Assembly (NCBI GenBank): GCA_937959115.1
Contig: CALGAW010000035.1
Coordinates: 186,001-250,000 of the forward strand
Length of the DNA stretch: 64,000 nucleotides
Origin: an uncultured Saprospiraceae bacterium
GTDB taxonomy: Bacteria > Bacteroidota > Bacteroidia > Chitinophagales > Saprospiraceae
Direction of reading: 5' to 3'
The notes under the pieces are model-generated. The model was not told where the DNA came from and searched no databases. It saw nothing but the letters and a program-made list of their open reading frames with translations. Positions within the stretch are counted from its first letter, which is position 1. Each line of letters begins with the position of its first letter. The position numbers and the translations under genes are program-made. Below, piece after piece: positions 37,541 to 46,074 of this stretch.

Positions 37541-38359
37541 CTAGGCGGATATTGTTGTTTTAGATACTTCTAATGCCTTAATTTCCTCAATAAATCGGGC
37601 GCACGCTTGTTCTGGTCTGCTGTGTTTCATGAATTGCTCACCGATCAAGAAACCATCAAATCCTGCTTGGCGTAGTTTGACAACGGTTGCTGGATCTGAT
37701 ATGCCACTTTCTGAAATCCGTACAAGGTTTGAAGGCATGAATTCTAGGAGATTGAGGGACGTTTCGACACTGACCTCGAATGTCTTAAGATTGCGGTTAT
37801 TCACACCAACAATATCGATAAACTCGTTGAGGTGGCTGTCTAATTCCGCCTTGTCATGTACTTCCATTAAGACCTCTAACCCAAGGCTATGAGCAAACTG
37901 TGCAAGCTTTTTAAGTTCATGGGGTGGAAGCACGGCAGCAATCAGTAAAATTGCATCCGCACCAATGCTTCTCGCTTCAATGATTTGGTATTCATTTAAC
38001 ATAAAATCCTTACGGAGAATAGGACAGTAATTAAATTTACGAGCGGTGGTAAGGTCTTCAGTTTTCCCACCAAAAAAATGCTGATCAGTCAAAACAGAAA
38101 TAGCTGAAGCGCCTGCCTGCATGTATCCAATTGATGTCCGTTCAATCGAAACATAAGGATTAATTGCTCCTTTTGAAGGTGATTTACGCTTGATTTCAGC
38201 AATGATACCTAGCTTATCTGTTCGTTTGATGTATTGCTTTAACGAAACGCAAGGTGTATTGAAATAGATACTTTGTTCAAGGAGTTTCACCGGCACCAAT
38301 GCTTGGCGTTCTTTTATGATTTCCTTTTTGTGTGCAACAATATCGTCAAGTATGCTCAT
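37541..38359 (-). CDS. trpC: Indole-3-glycerol phosphate synthase
   Basis: TrpC closes the indole ring from CdRP with loss of CO2. The 272-residue barrel has the catalytic Lys in 'IIAEIKRKSPSKG', then 'ISVLTDQHFFGG', 'LRKDFMLNEYQI', 'VGVNNRNLKTFEV' and 'RISESGISD'. It lies 9 bp downstream of trpD and 1 bp upstream of trpF. Confidence 0.97.
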   Translation of the reverse strand: MSILDDIVAHKKEIIKERQALVPVKLLEQSIYFNTPCVSLKQYIKRTDKLGIIAEIKRKSPSKGAINPYVSIERTSIGYMQAGASAISVLTDQHFFGGKTEDLTTARKFNYCPILRKDFMLNEYQIIEARSIGADAILLIAAVLPPHELKKLAQFAHSLGLEVLMEVHDKAELDSHLNEFIDIVGVNNRNLKTFEVSVETSLNLLEFMPSNLVRISESGISDPATVVKLRQAGFDGFLIGEQFMKHSRPEQACARFIEEIKALEVSKTTISA

Positions 38360-38368
38360 AGTATTATT

Positions 38369-39355
38369 TTATGCGATGAATGTTTTAAATGCTTTTAACG
38401 CTGCGCCAGACAGTAGAGACTCTTTTGCAATGTCAATTGTTTCTTCAAGTGTTTTGTTAGGGTGTGCGCAGCGAATTGCTAGCCCGGCATTTGCCATTAC
38501 AGCGTTGTTTTGTGCTGAGGTGCCATTGCCTTTTAAGATGGTTTCAAATATCTTTGCTGCTTCCTCTACTGTGGTTCCTCCAGCCAACTCTTTTGGGTCT
38601 AACTGTTTGAAATTCAAGTGACTTGGGTCTAAAATTTGCTCTGCTTCATTTGTGATCACCTTAAACTTGCCTGTCAGGGAAATTTCGTCATATCCATCCA
38701 GTGCATGCACAATAGCGAATTGCTTGTCACTTTGCTGATACAGATAACCATACAATCTTGCTAGCTCAAGGCTAAAGACACCTACTAGTTGACGTTTCAC
38801 CCTAGCAGGGTTGACCATTGGGCCAAGCATGTTAAAAAACGTCTTTACGCCCATTTGTCGCCTTACTGGGGCAACTTCTTTCATGGCAGGGTGAAACAAA
38901 GGCGCATGGAGGAAACAAATACCTGCTTGATCGATTTTGCGTTCAATCTCACTAATATCATTGGTGAACTTATAGCCAAAGTACTCGATTACATTTGAGG
39001 AGCCAGAGACGGATGAGACACCATAGTTTCCATGTTTGGCAACCTTTACACCTGCGCCGGCTGTAACGAAGGACGCAAGGGTAGATATGTTGAAGGTGTC
39101 TTTCCCATCGCCTCCTGTACCACATAAATCAACGGGATTGTACCCAGACAAATCGACTGGAATACAAAGTTCCAACATCGCATCACGAAAGCCTTCTAGT
39201 TCTTCTACCTTGATGCCCCGCATGATAAACACAGTCAAAAACGAAGCGATTTGCATTTGGTTGAATTCTCCCTTCCCTATGCTAATCAGGATCGATTTTG
39301 CTTCTTGCCTTGATAGCGTGTTATGCTCGAATAAATGTGTTAACGTCTTTTTCAT
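38369..39355 (-). CDS. trpD: Anthranilate phosphoribosyltransferase
   Basis: TrpD transfers phosphoribosyl from PRPP to anthranilate. From the ATG at 39355 it has 328 residues, with the PRPP-binding 'LCGTGGDGKDTFNIST' (about residues 75-90), 'KHGNYGVSSVSGSSNV' and 'FLHAPLFHPAM'. An in-frame TTG at 39364 would add three residues; I prefer the ATG. It is not fused to trpG, which lies 60 bp upstream. Confidence 0.97.
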   Translation of the reverse strand: MKKTLTHLFEHNTLSRQEAKSILISIGKGEFNQMQIASFLTVFIMRGIKVEELEGFRDAMLELCIPVDLSGYNPVDLCGTGGDGKDTFNISTLASFVTAGAGVKVAKHGNYGVSSVSGSSNVIEYFGYKFTNDISEIERKIDQAGICFLHAPLFHPAMKEVAPVRRQMGVKTFFNMLGPMVNPARVKRQLVGVFSLELARLYGYLYQQSDKQFAIVHALDGYDEISLTGKFKVITNEAEQILDPSHLNFKQLDPKELAGGTTVEEAAKIFETILKGNGTSAQNNAVMANAGLAIRCAHPNKTLEETIDIAKESLLSGAALKAFKTFIA

Positions 39356-39415
39356 AAAGTGCAATGTTGTCTGTCTTAAGTCATCTGAATTAGATTCTGT
39401 CAGTTATTTAGGCGA

Positions 39416-39988
<573 letters not shown>

Positions 39989-39990
39989 GA

Positions 39991-41394
39991 TTACAGGGTA
40001 TTTGCTAGTTCTATGGCGGTTCTTAATGCTTTTAATTTGTGGTTGACCTCTTCCAGTTCACTTTGTACATTTGACTTGGAAACTACGCCTGCTCCTGCTT
40101 GATAATTCAGTTGATTGTGTTGGCTAAGGAAGGATCTGATCATGATTGCATGATTGAAATTTCCGTTAAAGCCAATAAAACCAATGCATCCACCATAGTA
40201 TCCACGATTTGTGTTTTCATATTCATTAATCAATTCCATCGCTTTGTATTTTGGAGCGCCAGATAGCGTTCCTGCAGGAAAGGTATCACCAACTAATTGC
40301 AAGGGATTTTCCGCTTTTATGTCAGCGGTTACCTTGGAAACCAGATGTATCAGGTGTGAGTAAAACTGTATTTCTTTGAACGTGTCTACGGTGACGTTGT
40401 GTCCGTGGCGGCTTAGGTCGTTGCGTGCTAGGTCGACTAGCATGGTGTGCTCAGCGTTTTCCTTTGGGTCGTTGAAGAGGCGTTCTGCTTCCTCTGCATC
40501 TTGCTTGTCGTTGCCTGTTCGCTTGAATGTGCCTGCTATTGGGTGAATGCTTGCCTTGTCATTGCTAATAATAATCTGAGCTTCGGGCGATGAGCCAAAT
40601 ACTTTATAGCTTCCGTAGTCAAAATAATATAGATACGGGGATGGATTGACGGAGCGCAGTGTGCGGTAAACGTTGAACTCATCTCCTGAAAACGGTTGGC
40701 TAAACCTTCTAGAGAGGACGATTTGAAACACGTCTCCTAGTTGGCAGTGGTCTTTTCCTTTTTGTAGGATGGTTAAAAATTCATCATCTTTAAAATTAGA
40801 AAATTCTTTTTCATTAGTTTGAAAACCAAAGGCCTGCGTGTTTTTTTGCTTGAGGTAATTTGCGAATTGACCAATTTCTGAGGACTGATTATCGGATAGG
40901 TGTTCGAAGATATGTAGCTCATTATTAAAATGGTTAATTGCAATCACAAACCGATAAGCATGGTAAAGGATATCAGGAATGGTCTTTCCTTTTTCAGTGT
41001 ACGTCTTTGTTTCAATATCCTCAAAATACCGGACAGCGTCGTAAGCGATGTAGCCAAATACACCGTTGGTGATGAACTTATAGTCAAATTCCTGTACTTC
41101 AAATTGCTGGATAAAATTGAAGAGGTCGCTGGTCACTTGTCCCTTGGTGCTGATGGCTGTTTTTTGTGTTGGGTGGCCTGGGAGCTCTTGAGTGATGGTG
41201 TTGGCTGAGACCTCAAATTTGGCAATCGGTTCACAGCAGATGTAGGAGTAGTTGTTATCATTTGCCCGATAGTCTGAGCTTTCCAATAGTATTGTATTGG
41301 CGAACTTATCCCTAAGATTCAGATAAAGGCTTACCGGCGTGAGCGTGTCAGCCAAGTATTTTTGATGATATGTTGTTAATTTGATCTTTTCCAT
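39991..41394 (-). CDS. trpE: Anthranilate synthase component I
   Basis: TrpE converts chorismate to anthranilate with ammonia from TrpG. The 467-residue protein keeps the feedback motif 'LLESSD' (residues 36-41), the known Trp-binding site in enterics. It has the catalytic chorismate domain with 'FQIVLSRRFSQPF', 'PIAGTFKRTG', 'LVDLARNDLSRHG', 'FPAGTLSGAPKYKAMELI' and 'GAGVVSKSNVQSE'. It is the first structural gene of the operon, and the U tract of the leader terminator ends a few bases before its ATG. Confidence 0.97.
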   Translation of the reverse strand: MEKIKLTTYHQKYLADTLTPVSLYLNLRDKFANTILLESSDYRANDNNYSYICCEPIAKFEVSANTITQELPGHPTQKTAISTKGQVTSDLFNFIQQFEVQEFDYKFITNGVFGYIAYDAVRYFEDIETKTYTEKGKTIPDILYHAYRFVIAINHFNNELHIFEHLSDNQSSEIGQFANYLKQKNTQAFGFQTNEKEFSNFKDDEFLTILQKGKDHCQLGDVFQIVLSRRFSQPFSGDEFNVYRTLRSVNPSPYLYYFDYGSYKVFGSSPEAQIIISNDKASIHPIAGTFKRTGNDKQDAEEAERLFNDPKENAEHTMLVDLARNDLSRHGHNVTVDTFKEIQFYSHLIHLVSKVTADIKAENPLQLVGDTFPAGTLSGAPKYKAMELINEYENTNRGYYGGCIGFIGFNGNFNHAIMIRSFLSQHNQLNYQAGAGVVSKSNVQSELEEVNHKLKALRTAIELANTL

Positions 41395-41396
41395 AA

Positions 41397-41423
41397 TAAA
41401 AAAGACCTGCGAACAGCAGGCCT
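41397..41423 (-). terminator. trp attenuator (intrinsic terminator before trpE)
   Basis: On the minus strand AGGCCTGC (41416-41423) pairs with GCAGGTCT (41403-41410), one pair being G-U, around a 5-nt loop, followed by six T residues that end a few bases before the trpE ATG at 41394. Confidence 0.85.
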
Positions 41424-41462
41424 CAAAATCGTTTATTTAATTACACAAACACATTGGCTGGT

Positions 41463-41525
41463 TCACAAATCGGAGTTCGATTTAAGCCACCACCAATTGG
41501 TATTTGAGTATGTATTATTTTGCAT
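41463..41525 (-). CDS. trpL: trp leader peptide with three consecutive Trp codons
   Basis: A 20-codon frame starts at ATG 41525 (or 41528, giving Met-Met) and ends at TGA 41463. Codons 11-13 are TGG TGG TGG (41487-41495), inside 'NTNWWWLKS'. It lies 69 bp before trpE, between a good promoter and the attenuator. Trp is the rarest amino acid, so three in a row in a short frame at this place is strong evidence for a stalling peptide. The ATG is only a few nucleotides from the inferred transcript start, so it may be translated as a leaderless mRNA. Confidence 0.82.
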   Translation of the reverse strand: MQNNTYSNTNWWWLKSNSDL

Positions 41526-41533
41526 CATTAAAA

Positions 41534-41565
41534 CAAACATAGGGAATTGATAGGATTTGTTCAAG
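41534..41565 (-). promoter_or_regulatory. trp operon promoter (Bacteroidota type)
   Basis: On the minus strand, CTTG (41562-41565, one mismatch to the -33 TTTG) and TATGTTTG (41534-41541, matching -7 TAnnTTTG) are separated by a 20-bp spacer. Transcription should start near 41530. Confidence 0.65.
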
Positions 41566-41733
41566 TTATTTTGGAAAAAGTTTTGAAATACTATTTTGAA
41601 GATCTTTGACTAAATAAGTTCCTTCTTTTAAGGGATGTATTGTTAATTTAATTAGCATTAATTTTGTATCTTGATAATCCAAACCACCCTATTACAGAAA
41701 GAAAAAGTCAACTAATCAATTTAAAATTAAATT

Positions 41734-42627
41734 ATGAATCATTACATAATTGTCTTCGTATTTATAATGTTAACTGGATCCATTTCAGCACAAAATGTTG
41801 GAATCGGGACCGTCACACCAGACTCAAAGCTAACCGTAGTAGGTAATGTAAACATTGGAGGACCTGGAAATGCAAGTCTTAAAGTCAGGCATGTAAATGG
41901 TAAGAAACATAATTCGACAGATCTCGATCATCTTTATCTTAATTATAATAATGGAAAACATGTTTATGTTGGATATGGGCCAGACACTACCTCTAGCCTT
42001 CTTGTAGGACGAAATTTAGTCATTGAAAAAGGTGTTTATGTTAAAGACGGATGGGTAAGAGTCTATAAAAATTCTGGTCTTTATTTTCAAGACCATGGTG
42101 GAGGATTGTTCATGGTAGATCCTACTTGGATTAGAACATACGGAGGGAAAAGCTTTTATCATTCAACAGGTATAATGCGTACAGATGGTTCGTTGCATGT
42201 AGGACCAAGTGGGAATAGATTACGTGTTGATGCAAACGGCAACGTAGGGATTAACACAACAACACCTGATCATGAGCTTGACGTCAATGGTATGATGCGC
42301 GCCAAGGAAGTACTTGTTGAATCAGGCTGGAGTGATTATGTGTTCTTGCCCGGGTACGACCTTCCTACTTTAGATAAAGAAGAACAGTTTATTGCTGAAC
42401 ACGGTCACCTATTGGGGTTTGAATCTGAGGCAGCAATGGCTGGTCAAATTCAATTAGGGGATGTAACAAACCGCCAACAGGCAAAAATTGAAGAAGTAGT
42501 GCTCCATCTAATTCAAATCAACAAAGATATGGAGCAAGTTCAAGCAGAAAATCAGCAGCTTAAGAAGGAGAATATAGAGATGAAGGAATCTTTGGAAAGA
42601 ATTATGGAGTTGCTTGATCGAGAGTAG
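41734..42627 (+). CDS. Exported tail-fibre/shufflon-like protein with C-terminal coiled coil
   Basis: The 297-residue protein has a signal peptide ending SISAQ, then two 'VGIGT-TP-SKLxV-GN'-type segments (about residues 22-35 and 169-185, 'GNVGINTTTPDHELDVNG'). A conserved C-terminal module follows: 'AKEVLVESGWSDYVF', 'EEQFIAEHGHLLGFESEAA', then a coiled coil of about 50 residues ('KDMEQVQAENQQLKKENIEM'). This family is abundant in Bacteroidota and related to phage tail-fibre tips, but here it is exported and probably surface-bound. It lacks both the S74 chaperone and a T9SS domain. Its function is unknown. Confidence 0.75.
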   Translation: MNHYIIVFVFIMLTGSISAQNVGIGTVTPDSKLTVVGNVNIGGPGNASLKVRHVNGKKHNSTDLDHLYLNYNNGKHVYVGYGPDTTSSLLVGRNLVIEKGVYVKDGWVRVYKNSGLYFQDHGGGLFMVDPTWIRTYGGKSFYHSTGIMRTDGSLHVGPSGNRLRVDANGNVGINTTTPDHELDVNGMMRAKEVLVESGWSDYVFLPGYDLPTLDKEEQFIAEHGHLLGFESEAAMAGQIQLGDVTNRQQAKIEEVVLHLIQINKDMEQVQAENQQLKKENIEMKESLERIMELLDRE

Positions 42628-42670
42628 ATGAAAATGAATATCGAACCAATCTCGAATAAAGAAGTGAAAA

Positions 42671-42696
42671 AGGCCTGTCAATCTATTGACAGGTCT
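42671..42696. terminator. Hairpin downstream of the tail-fibre-like gene
   Basis: AGGCCTGTCAAT pairs with ATTGACAGGTCT (one G-U pair). The T content after it is weak on the plus strand, while an A run before it makes it stronger as a minus-strand terminator. Confidence 0.6.
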
Positions 42697-42756
42697 TGTA
42701 ATTTAAGAAAGAAGGTGAGTGAATTTCGAGTACTGAAGCTGTAGCAATGAACGAGC

Positions 42757-42790
42757 AACCTGTTACTTCTTTAAGAAGTAACAGGTTTTT
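42757..42790 (+). terminator. Rho-independent terminator
   Basis: A 12-bp perfect stem (AACCTGTTACTT with AAGTAACAGGTT), a 7-nt loop and TTTTT. Confidence 0.8.
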
Positions 42791-42880
42791 GGTAACGTAA
42801 AAAACTGTTTAATAGCAGGTTAAGTTGATTTTGACATAGTGAGCATCGAATTTTAAATAAATAAACAAGTAAAAACAAAC

Positions 42881-42912
42881 AAAAAAAAGACCTATCAATA
42901 AATTGATAGGCC
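42881..42912 (-). terminator. Terminator of the cold-shock gene
   Basis: On the minus strand GGCCTATCAAT pairs with ATTGATAGGTC and is followed by a run of eight T residues. It is 29 bp after the stop of the cold-shock gene. Confidence 0.85.
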
Positions 42913-42940
42913 ATATAGTTTGGAAATTAAATGCTAGGTA

Positions 42941-43135
42941 TTATACCAATTCGACATTCACTGCATTTAATCCTTTTCTTCCTTCCTCGACTTCGTAAGA
43001 GACTTTGTCTCCTTCGTTGATTGTTGTTCCGTTTAATCCGTTTGCATGGACAAAAACATCTTTCCCACCATCGTCTGGTGTGATGAATCCAAATCCTTTA
43101 CTGTCGTTGAAAAATTTTACTGTACCGTTATTCAT
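42941..43135 (-). CDS. Cold-shock domain protein (CspA family)
   Basis: The 64-residue protein is one cold-shock OB fold with both RNA-binding motifs, RNP1 'KGFGFI' and RNP2 'VFVH', plus the start '[10 protein letters not shown]' and the end '[10 protein letters not shown]'. It binds single-stranded nucleic acid and acts as an RNA chaperone. A long untranslated leader, as in other csp genes, is possible because the upstream 280 bp are gene-free. A dedicated terminator follows, so the gene is monocistronic. Confidence 0.95.
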   Translation of the reverse strand: MNNGTVKFFNDSKGFGFITPDDGGKDVFVHANGLNGTTINEGDKVSYEVEEGRKGLNAVNVELV

Positions 43136-43361
43136 TATTAAAAATATAAATTGTAAACTGGCGGAATATAAACTTAATATCCCTACCGAACATTAAAGAT
43201 ACAAGTATCTTGCCAATTATTATCCTTTGAGGTGTTTTTTTTTAATTATTTTTGTTGAAATACCAGTTTTTATTGGGAATAATGATGTTATTAAATTGTA
43301 CTATTGGGCTTTTGTTGCACTTGCTTCATAAGCTTGTTTGATCTTTATTTCCTAGGTTCTA

Positions 43362-43393
43362 ATAAAAAAGAGTTGACCGAAAAGCCAACTCTT
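43362..43393 (-). terminator. Terminator of the YceI gene
   Basis: On the minus strand AAGAGTTG pairs with CAACTCTT around a 10-nt loop, followed by TTTTTTATT. It lies 25 bp after the stop at 43418. Confidence 0.85.
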
Positions 43394-43417
43394 CTATAAA
43401 TTCTATGCGAACAACAG

Positions 43418-44074
43418 TTACTTCTTAGCAGTTATCTGCTTGATGCCTAAAGTGATTTCATCGTTGATCGCCTTGTCTTTTAGATTGTCGAAAAACTTCT
43501 TAGAACCATACTTAACATTAAATGCAGTTCTGTCGATTTTGAAGTTTGGAACCATCGCGATTAAATTACCTTTAGCAATCGCAAGTTTTGTAGTGAACCC
43601 AATGTTTTTAGTCACGTCTTTAAGCGTTAGATTGCCAAAGATGTTGTGTGTGACGTTTGGATTGTTTTTAATTGGAACGACTTTCGTGATTTCGAATTTC
43701 GCTGTACCATATTTTGCAACATCAAAAAAGTCTGGTGATTTCAAGTGACCCTCTAGCTTTCCTTTACCTGATTTATCATCCAAATCAGTACAGACAAGTG
43801 AGTTCATGTCAATCGTGAAGTTTCCTCCCGCAAGTGCATTGTTTACTACTTGGAATTCGCCACCTGATATTTTGATGGTTCCTACGTGTCCGCCACCAAT
43901 TTTTCGGCCGCCCCAGTTCATTAAGGTGCCAGGCGCTATTTTGTATACTTCTGCACCAGCAGTCGTTGCAGCTTTTGCAGGATCGTTAGCCGTAGTTGTC
44001 TTACTGTCTGATTTACAAGATGCCATTAGGCTGATCAAAAGGATAATGGTTGAAAATTGAATTATTGATTTCAT
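43418..44074 (-). CDS. YceI family lipoprotein
   Basis: The 218-residue protein has a lipoprotein signal with the lipobox LMASC, a Ser/Thr/Ala linker, and then a YceI lipocalin-like barrel. Its motifs are 'VGTIKISGGEF', 'GNFTIDMNSLVCTDL' and 'HLKSPDFFDVAKYGTAKFEIT'. YceI proteins bind long-chain isoprenoid or polyprenoid ligands in the periplasm. Its own terminator follows and no operon partner is visible. Confidence 0.92.
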   Translation of the reverse strand: MKSIIQFSTIILLISLMASCKSDSKTTTANDPAKAATTAGAEVYKIAPGTLMNWGGRKIGGGHVGTIKISGGEFQVVNNALAGGNFTIDMNSLVCTDLDDKSGKGKLEGHLKSPDFFDVAKYGTAKFEITKVVPIKNNPNVTHNIFGNLTLKDVTKNIGFTTKLAIAKGNLIAMVPNFKIDRTAFNVKYGSKKFFDNLKDKAINDEITLGIKQITAKK

Positions 44075-44263
44075 GTGTATAAATTAAAAGTTAAAAATAG
44101 TGTGGAATTAATTAATAATGAACATTTAATCATCCAGCTGTACTGGAGTTTTCTTTAGAAATAAATCTGTTTAAATGTGCATTGGTTGAACAATGATAGT
44201 GGTTTAACAAAAAGAGCATTAAATGGTTTATTACTAGAAAATGTAATCCTTCTGTTGAACTAC

Positions 44264-45502
44264 TTATTTGAATTTTAGTTTTACTTGATTATTTATAAGA
44301 TCGTTGAAGGTTTCCCGCTTGCGGATCAAATGAGCCTTGCCATTATAGACAGCCACTTCCGCAGGGCGATACCGTGAATTGTAATTAGATGCCATGCTAT
44401 AAGCGTAAGCGCCTGCATTTTTCAAACATAGGATATCACCTTCCCGTACTTCGTTGAGCTTATGGTCCCAGCCAAACGTATCCGTTTCGCAGATATATCC
44501 AACTACCGTATAAAAGCGCTCAGTGCCTTTAGGATTTGATACATTGATGATATGGTGATAAGAGCCGTAAAGCATCGGGCGGATCAAATGATTCATTCCA
44601 CTATCCACACCTGCGAATACTGTAGCCGTAGTCTGCTTAACCACATTGGTGCGCACCAAGAAGCAGCCAGATTCACTGACTAGGAACTTTCCTGGTTCAA
44701 ACATGATTTCTAGCTCCTTGCCATAGTCCTTGCAGAACGCCTTGAAATAGCTGCCGAGTTTTTCACCCAACTGCTCAATGTCTGTAGACTCATCGCCTGG
44801 CTTGTATGGTACTTTGAAGCCGCTGCCAAAATCGACATACTTTAGTCCCTTAAACTCCTTAGCTGCTTCTAGGAGGATTTGTGCTCCACGAAGGAACACA
44901 TCGACATCGAGGATATCTGAACCTGTGTGCATGTGTAGCCCTGTCACCTTGATATTACCAGATTTGACCACTCTGTGGACATGACGCAATTGGTAGATGG
45001 AGATCCCAAATTTACTGTCTATGTGACCAGTAGAGATCTTGTGATTGCCACCCGCCATGATGTGTGGATTGATCCGAATGCAAACAGGCACAGTGTTGCC
45101 ATAATGGTTGCCAAACTGCTCTAGGATAGAGATGTTGTCTACATTGATACAAACACCTGCCTCCACGGCCAGCTTAATTTCTTCGAAGGAGACACAGTTG
45201 GGCGTGTAGTGTATATCTTTAGGCTTGAATCCTGCTTTTAAACCGAGTTGCACTTCCTGAATGGATACACAGTCAAGTCCCGATCCTAGCTTTTTGAAAT
45301 AGCGGAGTACACTGAGATTGGTCAATGCTTTGCAGGCATATAGTATTTTGAGTTTGGTGCCTTTGAACGCAGAAGTCAGTCGAGTGTACTGTTTTTTCAT
45401 TTTGGCGAGGTCATAGACGTAGAGTGGGGAGTCGTGCTCCTTGCAAATGTCTAGTACATTGACACCTCCAATCTCGTATTGACCGGTTTCATTTTTTTTC
45501 AT
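44264..45502 (-). CDS. lysA: Diaminopimelate decarboxylase
   Basis: LysA decarboxylates meso-diaminopimelate to lysine. From the ATG at 45502 the product has 412 residues of the fold III PLP family: PLP lysine in 'ILYACKALTN', 'HMHTGSDI', 'YVDFGSGFKVPY', 'EPGKFLVSESG', 'GVDSGMNHLIRP' and 'CETDTFGWD'. The CxxTD segment with the later 'GAYAYSMASNYNSRYRP' is the substrate-binding part of bacterial DapDC. The frame is open nine codons further, but the family start fits 45502. Confidence 0.94.
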   Translation of the reverse strand: MKKNETGQYEIGGVNVLDICKEHDSPLYVYDLAKMKKQYTRLTSAFKGTKLKILYACKALTNLSVLRYFKKLGSGLDCVSIQEVQLGLKAGFKPKDIHYTPNCVSFEEIKLAVEAGVCINVDNISILEQFGNHYGNTVPVCIRINPHIMAGGNHKISTGHIDSKFGISIYQLRHVHRVVKSGNIKVTGLHMHTGSDILDVDVFLRGAQILLEAAKEFKGLKYVDFGSGFKVPYKPGDESTDIEQLGEKLGSYFKAFCKDYGKELEIMFEPGKFLVSESGCFLVRTNVVKQTTATVFAGVDSGMNHLIRPMLYGSYHHIINVSNPKGTERFYTVVGYICETDTFGWDHKLNEVREGDILCLKNAGAYAYSMASNYNSRYRPAEVAVYNGKAHLIRKRETFNDLINNQVKLKFK

Positions 45503-45543
45503 GGTATTCGAATCCGTATTAAGGCACAAAATTATAGGAATAT

Positions 45544-46068
45544 TTAGTTCTTTAGATAACTTTCGACTAATTTTTTTTCATTTTCTGTTAAGTTGAAGTC
45601 TTTGTAGAAGTTTGTTATGAATGGATTGACCAAGGCAAAGTAGGTCATTCCAATAAAAAAATACAGAAAATAGTGTGGTGTGCTCGTCAACATTAAGGCG
45701 ATTAGAGCAATACCGTTACAACCAACAATGATGTATAATTGCACCGTTTTAAGGAATTTAAATGATCGAAACCAATCTGTGATTTCTCTTGGAGAATAGT
45801 TTTCTGCTTGAGCATCTAGGACATCTAAACTGTTCTCTATCGATCTCAGGTTTGAGGTTAGCTGACGAACGTTATACTTGTAGTACAATTGGCTTACAAA
45901 TATGCTGGAAATTAGGAGAACAGGAATCGTTAACCGAAAAAATGCATTGTCCATTGGTTTGGAAGGGTCGATAAAAAAGTAAAGCACTACTGCAAGAATT
46001 AATTGCCCAATGATAAATGTGGCAAATTGTAGCAGTAGTGCTCTGTATTGATTTTTTATGTGCTGCAC
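45544..46068 (-). CDS. Four-helix membrane protein of unknown function
   Basis: The 174-residue protein has four hydrophobic helices arranged as two hairpins (about residues 13-32, 45-63, 110-127 and 132-150), separated by a cytoplasmic-looking helical segment ('LRSIENSLDVLDAQAENYS'), and a charged C-terminus. The start is GTG at 46068. It lies 6 bp after the peptide-transporter gene on the same strand, so cotranscription is likely. I do not recognise the family. Confidence 0.7.
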   Translation of the reverse strand: MQHIKNQYRALLLQFATFIIGQLILAVVLYFFIDPSKPMDNAFFRLTIPVLLISSIFVSQLYYKYNVRQLTSNLRSIENSLDVLDAQAENYSPREITDWFRSFKFLKTVQLYIIVGCNGIALIALMLTSTPHYFLYFFIGMTYFALVNPFITNFYKDFNLTENEKKLVESYLKN

Positions 46069-46074
46069 GTTACT

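Larger units (their letters stand above)
41395..41530 (-). promoter_or_regulatory. trp operon leader with attenuation elements
   Basis: The leader between the inferred transcription start (about 41530) and trpE holds a Trp-rich leader peptide, three mutually exclusive pairings and a terminator. Region 1 is the Trp codons (about 41491-41499). Region 2 is AACCAGCC (41456-41463, at the peptide stop codon), which can pair with region 1 or with region 3, GGCCTGCTGTT (41412-41422). Region 3 is the left arm plus loop of the terminator. A ribosome stalled on Trp codons would free region 2 to block the terminator; one that reaches the stop would cover region 2 and allow termination. Pairings were found by eye. 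Confidence 0.78.
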
